From the NCBI GenBank assembly GCA_023525975.1, contig CM042023.1:14148501-14212500 (forward strand): DNA of 64,000 bases. Reading direction: 5' to 3'. The translations under genes were made by a program, and so were the position numbers. Of the stretch, positions 34,141 through 44,947 are shown piece by piece (position 1 is the stretch's first letter; each line of letters starts with the position of its first letter). Origin of the DNA: Smallanthus sonchifolius (lineage: Eukaryota; Streptophyta; Magnoliopsida; Asterales; Asteraceae). Under the pieces are notes generated by a model that was not told where the DNA came from, made no database searches, and saw only the letters and a list, made by a program, of their open reading frames with translations.

Positions 34141-35042
34141 ACAAAATCATACGATGTTTTGTTCTAAAATCAATTGAAAATATAGAGAAATTTACAACGC
34201 TTATTTTTGTAGAGCAAAAATGAACCACTTCATGGGCATAGTGGAGGACTACAATAATTCTCTTTCAGGGCCCATTTAAAGCAACATTGAACGTAAAATA
34301 CAATATCATAATACGACTCATTCTTTTCAATCATACAACTAGTCAAATGAGAAATAATTGCTTTACGTTAGCCTAAAATAGAATAATTTTAAAATTATTT
34401 TATAAACTGATTTTTTTTTCTTTTTAAAAAACTTAGGGGGCATTTGGTTGGTTCGTGAAATAATTTGGAATTTGAATTGCAATTTAAATGATACTTTTGA
34501 AAATTCATAATATGTTTGGTTAATACAATTGTAATGTAAAAATACCTAAAACAACAAAATTACATCTTAAAATTAACAAAATATAAAACAAAGATCCAAA
34601 CTCAAATATATATATTTTTTAAATGTTAAAAAAAACCGCTAGGTTTATTACGTAAATTATAAACATTCTTGATGTTTCCTTTAAAATGTTGAAACATTCT
34701 AAATTTCATCAATTGAAGAATTTAGACGGAATTATTTTCAATTCCTTCTCTTAACCAACAAAAACATTCAAATTGATGGAATTTAAATTCCAATTTCTTT
34801 TAATTTCTATGAATTCATGTCAACCAATCAGCCTGTTAAATCATGTTTTACCTTTTTAAGGTAAAACCGAATTTTGTATATGGTTTCCTTGAATTTATTA
34901 TTGTGACATTAGTAAGTCAAACAGGGTTGAACATTACTGGTCTTTATGTGAACAATTAATATGATATAAACAATGTAGCCATGTGAAGAAAGTTAGATAT
35001 ATGAGCTGTCCATAACTATTTATACAACCCAACACCCTCTTC

Positions 35043-36165
35043 ATCAACAAGAAAATTGGCCAAAATGAGTTCACCTTGTACAAGAACAAGAAAAAAGGAC
35101 TTTTTGTTTTCCCACTTCAATCTAAGGTTACCGGGTCGAGATACTCGTATCTTTGGATGAGTTTGGCTCAAGAAAATGGGTGGCATGTTTGTCTTGATGC
35201 AAATGCATTAGGAGCTAAAGAAATGGAGACATTGGGCCTCTCTCTTTTCCAGCCCGATTTCTTAATTTGTTCATTTTACAAGATTTTTGGGGAAAACCCG
35301 TCTGGATTCGGGTGTCTTTTTATTAAAAAATCAAGATCATTGGTGCTTAAAAACTCTAATACAAACACTGGGTTGGTTAATATCATTCAAGCTTCTAACA
35401 AGCCATTATTCCTCCAAGAATCATGGAGTACGTACAGACAAAGGGAAAACACTCTTATCATCATCAACATCAGTATTGAATCGAGAAACGCTTGAAGTAC
35501 AAGAAACTAGTCACGAAAAAGAGGAACTATCATTTAGTGAAGTCTGGAAACAAGACAACTTACTCGGCATTGAAGAAAAAATGAAGCAAGCAGTAAGCTC
35601 AGATATAGAGTTTAGGGGATTAGATAATGCAGATTCATTAGGTTTGGTGCTGATTAGCAGCAGGGTAAGGTACTTAGTGAACTGGTTAGTGAATGCATTT
35701 GGTAGTCTTAAACACCCACATCTAGAAGATGGGGTTCCTTTGGTTAGAATTTACGGGCCAAAAGTGAGGGTGGACCGGGGCCCAGTGGTGGCGTTCAATG
35801 TGTTTGACTGGAAAGGTGAGAAAATTGAGCCAACACTTGTACAGAAGTTGGCAGATAGACATAATATTTCTCTAAGTTATGCAATTTTAAAGCATGCTAG
35901 TTTTGTGGACAAGAGTAGTGAAGAAAGAGAGAGATTAGTAGAGGTAAAAAGCATTGAGAACAAAGGTCAAAATAGCATGTTGACCAAAAAGAAAGTGAAG
36001 TTTGACCTCGGGATACCGGTGATCATGGCTGCTCTTGGATTTTTGACAAATTTTGAAGATGTTTATAGAGTGTGGGCATTTGTTTCACGATTCTTAGATG
36101 CAGATTTTGTGGAGAAAGAAAGGTGGAGATACATGGCTCTTAATCAGACCACCGTCGAGGTGTAG
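35043..36165 (+). pseudogene. molybdenum cofactor sulfurase-like (PLP transferase) gene fragment
   Basis: In frame from about 35043 are IGQNEFTLYKNKKKGLFVFP, YLWMSLAQENGWHVCLDA and SFYKIFGENPSGFGCLFIKK. After a frame change near 35440, 35470-36165 encodes ADSLGLVLISSRVRYLVNWL, RIYGPKVRVDRGPVVAFNVF and the end LDADFVEKERWRY, followed by TAG. This matches the central and C-terminal parts of the plant family of PLP-dependent Moco-sulfurase-like proteins. The lysine in SFYK, which holds PLP in true sulfurases, is present. The N-terminal 200 or so residues are missing and one frameshift is present, so it is scored as a pseudogene. Its 3' end runs directly into LTR-like sequence. Confidence 0.82.
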
Positions 36166-36279
36166 GTTTAAGGTAAAAGATATAATTCATTTTTGTGGCA
36201 CCCAAGTGTTAAAACTTTTAATTCCGCGGGTAGTTATTCATGTGTCAATAGAATTTACCATGAATAACGACCAAGAAAA

Positions 36280-36436
36280 TGTGCCCCCTAATAATTGTAT
36301 ATAGTGCATTTTTTATATTTAATTCGTTTATAGCCCATTTGCACGATATAAGCTTTCCTATGTTTATTTTCTATATGTATTGAAAGTTCCTGGTACGTTA
36401 AGATATTTTCCAATTCACTTTGCATGGTATCAAAGG
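36280..36436 (+). repeat. short copia-type LTR and primer site (copy A)
   Basis: 36280-36424 starts TGTGCCCCCT and ends TTTGCA; TGGTATCAAAGG follows at once (36425-36436), like a tRNA-iMet primer site. It pairs with 38714-38871. Confidence 0.6.
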
Positions 36437-36560
36437 CTAAAGCTGACACAAACCCTAGCCAGCAGTTGCAGGCACCGTTTATCGAGTACTATTCACCGGA
36501 CCAATCACTGTTCTGGTACTGTCCACCAGTCCTACAAAAAGTAAGAATAAGACTGAGGAT

Positions 36561-36859
36561 ATAACGACCCATAACCACCCAATTCCATACGACGAGTTGC
36601 AAAAATCGGATAGTTAAACCAATAAACCGTCTATATCATGCAACCCTTCCTCTCTACATTTACATTCTTCGACTTTTTTTTAAAACAATAACTTTTTACT
36701 CCTAAATAATACCTAAACCTTAATTTGCAAGATTAAAACCATCACTTTTATGGATGACGATCACCAATACCACTCGTGGTCAATTAAAATCCTCCAAAAG
36801 TGTAATTTTTATAAATGATAAATTATTTTTTGATAGGAATGATTACGTAGCCCATACAT
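36561..36859. other. spacer between duplicated segments
   Basis: AT-rich and non-coding; no element ends were recognised. Confidence 0.3.
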
Positions 36860-36968
36860 ACAAAATCATACGATGTTTTGTTTTAAAATCAGTTGAAAAT
36901 ATAGAGAAATTTACAACACTTATACGGGATTAACACTTTTTGTAGAACTAATATGAGCCACTTCATGG

Positions 36969-37690
36969 TAGGGGTGTTCACGGTTCGGTTTCAAACCATG
37001 AAACCGTCAAAACCGGTCATTGGTTTGGTTTCGCGGTTGGTTTTTTTCTAGACTTTCGGTCGGTCGGTTTCAAAAGTTTCAAACCGTAGTGAACGGTTTG
37101 GTTTACGGTTTATACCAAAAACCGTTCGTCAAAAACCGGACCAGACCGTGTGTATATATGTGTGTATATATATAAACCTTGGCTTGTTTCCTGTTTGGGC
37201 TTGGAGCTTTTTAAAAAAAAATAACCTGATGCGTACACCACATGTTCACATTTTTCAATTGAAAATTAAAACTTTTCAATCCCTATTTGCTATTCAACAT
37301 TTTGTCCAACGCAAGATTTTCACTCTAAGCCTAGGTCATCGACTTCCAAGTTCCAACTTCAAAGTCGACTTCCAAGTGTTACACCAAGTTTATGTTTTTT
37401 TTATTTTTAGTAATGATTTTTTATAGGAACCTTTGAATTGTGAATTTGACAGGTTTTTGGTTTTTTTTAGCAGATTTTTGGGCTAACTTTTAGCAATATT
37501 TTGATAGCTCACGAGCTTGCCTAAATGGGCCTAAAAAGCCCAAACCGCTAAACCAAACCGGTAATAATGGTTTGGTTTGGTTTTTAATTTTAATGGTTCG
37601 GTTTTGGTTTTTAGTGATAAAAAACCGTACTAACGGTTTGGTTTACGGTTTGACCTAAAAACCGTAAAAACCGGACCGCGAACACCCCTG
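36969..37690. mobile_element. hAT-type MITE
   Basis: 722 bases. Ends TAGGGGTGTTCACGG and (inverted) CAGGGGTGTTCGCGG, subterminal GGTTTGGTTT repeats, perfect 8-base duplication CTTCATGG (36961-36968 and 37691-37698). Copy A has a single CTTCATGGGCATAGTGG at the matching place, confirming the insertion. Confidence 0.93.
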
Positions 37691-38103
37691 CTTCATGGGG
37701 TTAGTGGAGGACTACAATAATTCTCTTTCAGGACCCATTTAAAGCAAACATTTAACGTAAAATACAGTATCATAATATGACTCGTCCTTTCCAATCATAC
37801 AACTTGTCAAATGAGAAATAATTGCTTTACATTAGCCTAAAATATGATTTTTTTTCTTTTTAGAAAACTTAGGGGTATTTGGTTCGTGAAATATTTTAGA
37901 ATTATAATTGGAATTTGAATTTCAATTTAAACTATTACTTTGAAAAACCATAATATTTGTTAATGAAATTAGAATGTTAAAATACCTAATATGACAAAAT
38001 TAAATTAACATAATATAAAAGAAAGATCCAAACGCAAATATTTTTAAAAAAATGTTTTAAGAAAAACGAAAAACGGCTAGGTTTATTACGTATATTATAA
38101 ACA

Positions 38104-38606
38104 CTACGTTAGAATCTTGTGTATTACACGGTTTGAATAAATGTAATGTTATATACTTAGTAATAAAAAATTATGTCTTTAAAAACCTGTGTATTACACG
38201 AGTTGAATAAAATATTACGTTACAGTTATAAATTTTGTTAAGTTAATTTTTAAAACATTTTTTTAGCTGAGTATTAATTTTTTTATGTAACTGATAAATG
38301 TTAATTCATATTAAACTTTAGAAACTCGATGTATTACACGGGTTGAATAAATGCAATGTTATATATACTTAGTATTTTTGTAATAAATATTTACATATTA
38401 CATATTTATTAAAAACGTTTTATAAAAATAATTATAAAAATCGTTATTATTTAATAAAAGAGAGAGGCGGGAAACAAAAAAATCATAAAAAACATAAATA
38501 AATTTGTGTAATTAATAGGAGAGAGAGGCAAGAAAAAAAAGAGTTAAGGATGCATGAGACAGTGATAAGTGTCTCATTAAAAGCTTTATTTATTATATAG
38601 TATAGA
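38104..38606 (-). mobile_element. small non-autonomous Helitron with known empty site
   Basis: Read on the minus strand it starts TCTATACTATATAATAAA and ends with a CCGTGTAATACAC-type near-palindrome and CTAACGTAG. It sits exactly between A and T. Copy A retains the unoccupied site AAACA/TTCTTG at 34661-34670. Inside are three diverged GTGTATTACACG blocks (38119, 38191, 38330). 503 bases, non-coding. Confidence 0.82.
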
Positions 38607-39339
38607 TTCTTGAGGTTTCTTTTGAAATGTTGAAGGATTCTAAATTCTATCAAGTGTTAAAACTTTTAATTCAGAGGTTAATTATTCATCTATCAATAAA
38701 ATTTACCATAAAATGTGCCCCCTGATAATTGTATATTGTGCATTTGTTATATTTAATTTGTTTATGGCCCATAGGCATGATATAAGATTTCCTAGGGTTA
38801 TTTCCTATATGTATTGAAAGTTTCGCGTACATTTAGATATATTCCAATTCACATTCGCATGGTATCAAAGGCTAAGGCTGACACAAACCCTAGCTAGCCG
38901 CTGCAAGCTCTCATGTTCCTGTTATAGAACACCACCATTCATCGATTACTATTTCTGTAGCAAATTGCCGCCAGATTAGATTTGTGATTTTTGTCCTAGA
39001 TTTCCCTATTTGTGCCGCCCAAACCTAGACATTATCTTCATCAATTCTAGCATCGATGCTTTAGTCTTGTTTCAGTTCCAGTTCCAAGTAAACCGGCGCT
39101 AATCAGCTCTCCTTTGAAAGTTTGAACTTCCAAGTAAAATAGATTGTTGTCCATGTTCAAGAAAATCAATTCCAAGTAAACCAGCCTTCTATTGTCCTTT
39201 ATCTATTGCAATGGGAGACGGAAAGAATCATGCTACTGTTCGTACTTACACGTTCATCCAAGAGGAGTATAATAGGCTTCAACAGTTCCTTAACTCCCAG
39301 TCGACTGCTCATAGTCTGCAAATCAAGTCGACGTACTCA

Positions 39340-42190
39340 GGTACATTCTCTATCCTTGACTCATCACTCATCCTGGGTAACCGATTCTGGAGCCACACAT
39401 CATATGACTGGGAACCAATGTATTCTTTCTAGCCTACATGATGTTTCTCACTCAACGTTCAAGTTGTCGATGAATCCACATGCCTTATCTGTGGCATCGG
39501 GGTCCAACTGTATGTCGACAAACCTAAACATGTCTTATATCATGTTTGTTCCTAAATTTCTTGATAGCCTTTGTTTAATAAGTCAAATTACTAAATAATA
39601 ATTGTTTTGTGACATTTTATCGAGGAAGTACGGATGAACCGGGTGATTGGCACAGGTATTGAATCAAAAGGCTTCTACTATCTATACATGTTGTCGCACC
39701 CCACAACAAACATATAAGATTCCATTATCAGCCGGTTAGGCCATCTCTGTATCAGTATTGTGGCAAATGAGACCCGACTTTCCTATTCCTAATGATTTTT
39801 ATTGTCAGTCATGTTAGCTTGGCAAACATACCCGATGTCCCTGTCCCCCAAAAGTGTCGAGTCAAGCCGGTACTTTATTTGAACTTTTACATTCTCATGT
39901 ATGGTTTGAGCCAATACTACTTGCACTTTCACATTCTGATGTATGGGTCTTTTCCCTACTAAATCTATAATACGGTTTCAGTATTTTATTACCTTTATCA
40001 ATGAATACTCTCGTATTACTTGGGTTTACTTATTTAAATCTCATTATGATGTTAGTTCCATTTTTCGTGAATTTCGTTCCTATGTCAAAAATCAGTTCAA
40101 CACATCCATCGAGACCTTAATGCGAAAGAGTATTTATCCATTTAATTTTCTACGTACTTGAAATCACATGATATTGTTCACGAATCTTCCTGCATGTATA
40201 CACCTCAACAAGGCATTGTTGAATGTAATAATCTCCATTTGTTGGATGTTGCTCACACCATCATGTTTCATTCTCATATCCCCCATCGATTCTAGGGTGA
40301 CGTTGTTGTTACTGCCTCTTACCTTATAAATTGTATGCCCTCATCTGTCCTTCGTGGTCAAACTCCATTTTTTAGGTATGTAACATATGTCCATGATCAT
40401 CGTCCAAGTGTGACTAAACATCTAAACTTGAAGGCAAAGCCATTCATTATGTATATGTTGGTTACTCTCGTACCCATTAAAGGTATGAGTGCTACAGTCC
40501 TTCTCTGATACCTTACGAGTTCCGATGTCACCTTTCATAAGCCATGTCCCTACTTTCCCAAGTCTTCCACTCCGATTTCTAACAAGTTTCCTGATCCTAA
40601 TTTATCTGAGTCGCGCACCATTCCTATGTCCTTTGCTCCATCTATCCCTCCAGTCTCTGACACCATGGTTCTTACTACAACTGCCAACCAACATAGCTCC
40701 CCCCTTTACTTTTCACATATGCTCGAAGACATAAGGATAAGACAATAGAGACGTTTGATTCACAATGGAACCATGACCATGGTATGTCGTCGGTTCCACC
40801 TTTCTACGACCAAACCCGATACATCGTTGCCAGATACTACCCTGATACACTCATACTCCTTTACATGGTACTACCATTGTTACACACCGGTGATATACCT
40901 ATATTTTCACAAGAAATCTAGACGTCACACTCGTTACCCTATTTAGGATTATGTTTCCTATTACCTCTCACCTGAGTAACATGCCTAGGGGTGTGCAAAA
41001 AAACCGAAATCCGAATCGTATCCGTAACCGAAAAAAACCGAACCGAATTGTGAATTCGGTTTTCGCTTCAGTTATTAACCGTATCCGAATTGCGAATTCG
41101 GTTTTCGGTTCGGTTAACGGATATACCTTTTTTTTTAATTCGGTTTATTCGGTTTGTTTGGTTAGATATATTTCTAATTCGGTTCGGTTTATTCGATTTA
41201 TTCGGTTGAATTCGATTTATTTGGTTTATTCGGATATACTTTCCTTTTGAATTCGATTTATTCGGTTGAATTCGGTTCGGTTAGAAAATTTTCCAATTTG
41301 GTTCGGTTAGGTTAATGGATAAGGGTTAAAAAAATCAAAACCGAATAAATCGAACAAACCGTTAACCGAACCGATGAATACCCCTAAACATGCCTATATT
41401 ACTACTCTTGATTCCTACCTAGTTCCCACATATGTGATAACAACTCTTACTCACCCAGGATGACGAAAGGCCATGGAAGACGTAGGGCCCTATGGGCCAA
41501 TAATACTTGGGATCTTGACTTGCTTCCCCCTAGTAAGTGTACTGTTGGTTCCCATTGGGTGTTTTAGTCAAACACAACCCTGATGGTTCTATGCATTGCC
41601 TGAAAGCCCGATTGGTTGCTAAGCTCAGGTTTATGGTATTACTTATGATGATAGTTTCTCCCCGGTTTCCAAAACATCATCTTTGTGCATTTGTATTGCT
41701 CTCGCCGCCATTAGTCATTCGCTGCTCCACCAGCTTGATGTCAAGAACGCCTTAGTTAATGTTGTTCTTAAGGAAGAGGTATATATAAGCCAATCGCCTT
41801 GTTTTATTGTAAAGGAGGAGGCCTCGAAAGTATGCAGAATACTTAATTCTTTATATGGCCTTAAGTAGTCTCCTAGAGCATGGTTTGATTGGTTTTCTAG
41901 TTTTACAGGAGAGTTTGGGATGTTTCATAATGCATATGATTATAATCACAGAGTTTGATCAAATATGGATTACTAGGTTGCAAGCCGGTTGATAGCCTAA
42001 TGCTTCCTACATGAAGCTCCTTCCAGAGGACAGGAGCCCAATGAAGGATCCAGAACGATACAAATGATTGGTTGGGAAACTTAACTTCTTGACATTTACT
42101 TGACTAGATATTTCATTTACCGTCATTTCTTTCAACAAATACCTACAAATGAGCACTTGAATCACATCAACAATCAGTTCAATGCATAAG
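39340..42190 (+). pseudogene. copia 2 gag-pol remnants
   Basis: Fragments of protease, integrase and RT in three frames, each 60-130 codons, in the Ty1-copia order PR-IN-RT. The IN acid residue in QQGIVE is recognisable; the YVDD region is not preserved. The open frames at 39206-39598, 39943-40161, 41537-41755 and 41683-41868 are pieces of it, not independent genes. Confidence 0.82.
40986..41386. mobile_element. hAT-type MITE inside copia 2
   Basis: 401 bases, ends TAGGGGTGTGC and (inverted) TAGGGGTATTC, dense TTCGGTTTATTCGG and AACCGAA motifs, perfect 8-base duplication AACATGCC (40978-40985 and 41387-41394). The 99-codon open frame inside just translates the repeats. Confidence 0.93.
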
Positions 42191-42418
42191 CATAATCTAT
42201 CTCAGCACAATGATAATCGAAGAATACCTAGGTCAAACTACATCGCTTTTTGGCGGTACAATTAAATTACAAAAAGCTGTCATTTTCGTTTGACAAAAAT
42301 TCTTATATATTTTTTTAACTTTTAAATTTTACCTACACATGCATATATTATGTGTATATGATATAACCTACACATGACTTGTATTATAATTAAATAAAAT
42401 TTGTTCATATATATATAT
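42191..42418. other. AT-rich spacer
   Basis: No feature recognised between the copia 2 remnant and the inverted-repeat element. Confidence 0.3.
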
Positions 42419-42973
42419 AGGGGACGGTTCCACTAAGAAGTGGTTTTTCTCTAAGAAATCCTAAGAAGTGGGTCAAACGAACTCCGATTGAGCTCATTCC
42501 AGCGGCGTTGGAATCGTCTCATCGAACCCTAACCCGGACCCAAAAACCTATACCCCCTCCACTCACACCCCCAAAAACCTAAACCCCCCTCCAACCCTAC
42601 CCCGAAAAGCCTAAAACCACCACCCCCACCCCTAAAAAACCTAAACCCCACACCCCCCCTAAAAAAACCTAAACCCACCCTCAACCACCCCTAAAAACCT
42701 AAACCCCCCACCCCCACGCCAAAAAAAAACCTAAACTATAAAATCTAAACCCTAAAAGCTAAACCTTAAGCATAAACCATAAGGCTAAAACCCTAAAATT
42801 CAAACGTAAAATCTAAACCTTAAAAGCTAAACCCTAAAAGCTAAGATGGTAACGAGACGGTTCCAACGCCGCTGAAATTAGCTCAATCGGAGTTCGTTTG
42901 ATATCGTTTCTTAAGGTTTTTGTTATTTTTTAGATTTATTAGCGAAAAACTAATTCTTATTTGATCCTCCCTC
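42419..42973. mobile_element. inverted-repeat element with telomere-like interior
   Basis: The termini are imperfect inverted repeats of about 110 bases: the left contains AACGAACTCCGATTGAGCTC and CAGCGGCGTTGGAA, and the right contains their complements. Both ends abut (TA)n. Between them (42530-42840) lie many CCCTAAAAACCTAAACCCC-like units. Non-coding and of unknown superfamily. Confidence 0.7.
42530..42840. repeat. degenerate CCTAAACCC / CCCTAAA repeats
   Basis: About fifteen irregular units combining CCTAAACCC with C-rich spacers, related to the plant telomere unit CCCTAAA but not a regular 7-base array. Confidence 0.75.
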
Positions 42974-43650
42974 TATATATATATATATAATTTCAAAAGA
43001 GATAAATAAACAATACATTTCAATAACTTTCTTATATTTTAAAACTTTTTAATATTAAAAAAATAAATAATTAATTTTGTTCCGCATATTCTCACAATAA
43101 TTAGTGTTTTAAATAGAATCTTTCGTATGTGGACATGCATCACCAACTAATGTTTAGTTTCTTTTTTTTATTTATTAAAATCAACTGGTTTAAAAATTCT
43201 TTTTATTTAAATAATCATATTTACTTTTACATGTTTTGTTTTTCGTTTATAATTTTTAAAAATATAATGCTCTTTTAAATTCTGAATATACATTGTAACA
43301 TGTTTATTTTTATTTAAGTTTCGATGTAAAAAAAACCGACCGGGTCAAATATAATTTAATTTATTTGTTTTTATGTTATTTTGTGTTCCTTAGCGTTCCG
43401 TTATGTAGTGTTTATTTTATCGGTGCTTCGTTATATATTTTATTGAGATTTGAGTTGAGATAAATATAATATATTTTCTTTTTCTTTTAAATTCGTTTTA
43501 GTTTTCCTTAACGTTTATTTTTTTTTGAAATTGTAGTTCGCAGCTTTACGTTTATGAATTATGCTGGCACAACTTTTATGTTCGCTATTGTACAAGTTAC
43601 TTTTTTATTTCTAGTTTCAGTTATCGTTGCACCGCATGTTTTTCACTTTA
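42974..43650. other. AT-rich intergenic sequence
   Basis: No gene and no clear element end. (TA)n at 42966-42987 and 43654-43672. Confidence 0.4.
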
Positions 43651-43672
43651 CTTATATATATATATATATTAA

Positions 43673-44046
43673 CCCTAAGGGTACAAATGGCACAACCGTA
43701 AGGGTAAAAGGGACACAACCCTAAGTACCCTAATACCTAATGTGATCCCACCAATGATGGAGTGACACCTTATTTTTACCCAAATCCCTTACCAACTACC
43801 CAAAATAGTAGAGCACAACCCAAACTACCATAATACCCGAATTAGCCGTTGGACAACAGCTTCCCACTCTCCACATACGGGTACTTATACCCGATTTGCA
43901 TACCCGTCACGGGTACCCGCAAGGCTTGCGGCGGTGTACCCATGGTACCCGAGATACCCGAATGTGGTAACCGCAAGACACCCCCAGCACCCTAGGTACC
44001 CTAAGTACCTAATATGATCCCACCAATGAGGGATTGCCACCTCATT
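43673..44046. repeat. tandem units of a CACAACCC/TACCC-rich repeat, left part
   Basis: A block containing AGTACCCTAATACCTAAT, GATCCCACCAATGA and TTACCCAAATCCCTTAC occurs at about 43720-43850 and again from 43990, where it is cut by copia 3 and resumes at 56891. A second block (ACGGGTACTTATACC ... GCAAGGCTTGCG) occurs at 43878-43940 and again at 58335-58380. The unit period is about 270 bases. Confidence 0.6.
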
Positions 44047-44092
44047 TGTAGAACCAAAGACTGATTGTTACAAAATTATTCTAAGTACAAAT

Positions 44093-44308
44093 GCTGTTGA
44101 TAGGCTTATCAGCAGCATTCAGCATAAGTTGCTGCTGATAGGCTTATCAGCAGCATTCAGCACTAGTTGCTGCTGATAGGCTTATCAGCAGCATTCAGCA
44201 CAAGTTGCTGCTGATAGGCTTATCAGCAGCATTCAGCACAAGTTGCTGCTGATAGGCTTATCAGCAGCGGTCATCCATGTTTGCTGCTGATAGGCTTACC
44301 AGCAACAA
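44093..44308. repeat. tandem hairpin array in the LTR
   Basis: Five 38-bp units plus a partial sixth. Each is GCTGCTGATA, a four-base centre, then TATCAGCAGC, an almost perfect palindrome, followed by a 14-base spacer (ATTCAGCACAAGTT). The 3' LTR has the same array (56145-56360). Confidence 0.93.
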
Positions 44309-44619
44309 CCTTCACTCTTTGCAGCTGATAGCTCTATTCACTGAAAACCAAACGCTGCAGCTGACTATCCAGGCCAAGCGTCTCTGACACCTTTCTGCAA
44401 AAGCAACTGACAGACTCAAAGCAGAAGGAACCGCTATGGTCAACCAATGACGGACAGCAATACACTTCTCCAAGCATGCAAACAATCATGAATAAAGTAA
44501 ACGTTTCAGTAAAGTTAACTAGATTAGACTTTACGTGTAATGTAAATTAATAAACAAGATCAACGGCTTGTGTTCGATCTGATCCTTAGAATCAAGGGTC
44601 TGTCTTGATTCTAAGTTAC

Positions 44620-44627
44620 TATAAATA
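44620..44627 (+). promoter_or_regulatory. TATA box of copia 3
   Basis: TATAAATA in the LTR, 218 bases before its end. A transcript start around 44650 would give an R-U5 of nearly 190 bases. The upstream hairpin array then lies in U3. Confidence 0.6.
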
Positions 44628-44840
44628 CTGAGTTGCCACTTCATTGTAAGTGTGCTTGTAGTGCTTGTCATACTTATTCATTGAGTTTCTCACTTGTAAT
44701 CTTTGCATTCACAAAAGCTTAATACAACAGTGTTTATCAGTATTCTTTGTGTTTACTTGATTATAAATTGTGTAGTTGATTTTGTTTCCGCCAACCTCAA
44801 CTAAGAACAGAACCATCTTGTATTCTCACGATCCTGCAAG

Positions 44841-44852
44841 TGGTATCAGAGC
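44841..44852 (+). promoter_or_regulatory. primer-binding site of copia 3
   Basis: TGGTATCAGAGC, two bases after the LTR, complementary to the initiator tRNA-Met 3' end. Confidence 0.93.
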
Positions 44853-44947
44853 TTTGGCTCAGATTAAACAAACTAACATTTGTCTAATCATCTCTGGTTC
44901 TATTCTAAACTCTCTCTTTGATCAAGTCACCCAAAATCAAAACAAAA

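Larger units (their letters stand above)
34141..36560. repeat. duplicated segment, copy A (with gene fragment)
   Basis: 34141-34700 and 36200-36560 match 36860-38103 and 38607-38960 (copy B) in the same order and orientation, at roughly 85-90% by eye. Copy A keeps about 1.5 kb, including the molybdenum-cofactor-sulfurase-like fragment, that copy B lacks. It ends with a short LTR-like block and primer site. Confidence 0.75.
36860..38960. repeat. duplicated segment, copy B (with hAT and Helitron insertions)
   Basis: Collinear with copy A apart from a hAT MITE (36969-37690), a Helitron (38104-38606) and absence of the gene fragment: the join at about 38650 corresponds to copy A positions 34700 and 36205. 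The two insertions are absent from copy A. Confidence 0.75.
38714..42190 (+). mobile_element. Ty1-copia retrotransposon 2, decayed
   Basis: Short LTR 38714-38859 (TGTGCCCCCT to TTCGCA), then primer site TGGTATCAAAGG (38860-38871). Coding remnants: protease WVTDSGATHHMTGN (39375), integrase FITFINEYSRITWVYLFKSH (39980) and TPQQGIVE (40200), RT KARLVAK, QLDVKNALVN and LYGLK (41600-41870), and an RT/RNase H end near 42070-42180. Many stops and frameshifts; a hAT MITE interrupts it. No 3' LTR was found. Confidence 0.82.
44047..44838 (+). repeat. copia 3 5' LTR
   Basis: 792 bases. Contains an array of 38-bp hairpin units (44093-44308), a TATA box at 44620-44627 and a 3' part rich in CTTGT motifs. 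Confidence 0.96.

Noticed and set aside
41000..41250. 99-codon open frame rich in Asn, Arg and Ser
   Set aside because: It lies in a hAT MITE with a perfect 8-bp duplication and only translates TTCGGTT repeats.
44093..44308. CRISPR-like array of palindromic repeats with spacers
   Set aside because: The spacers are nearly identical, the array is in both LTRs of a plant retrotransposon, and no cas genes are present.
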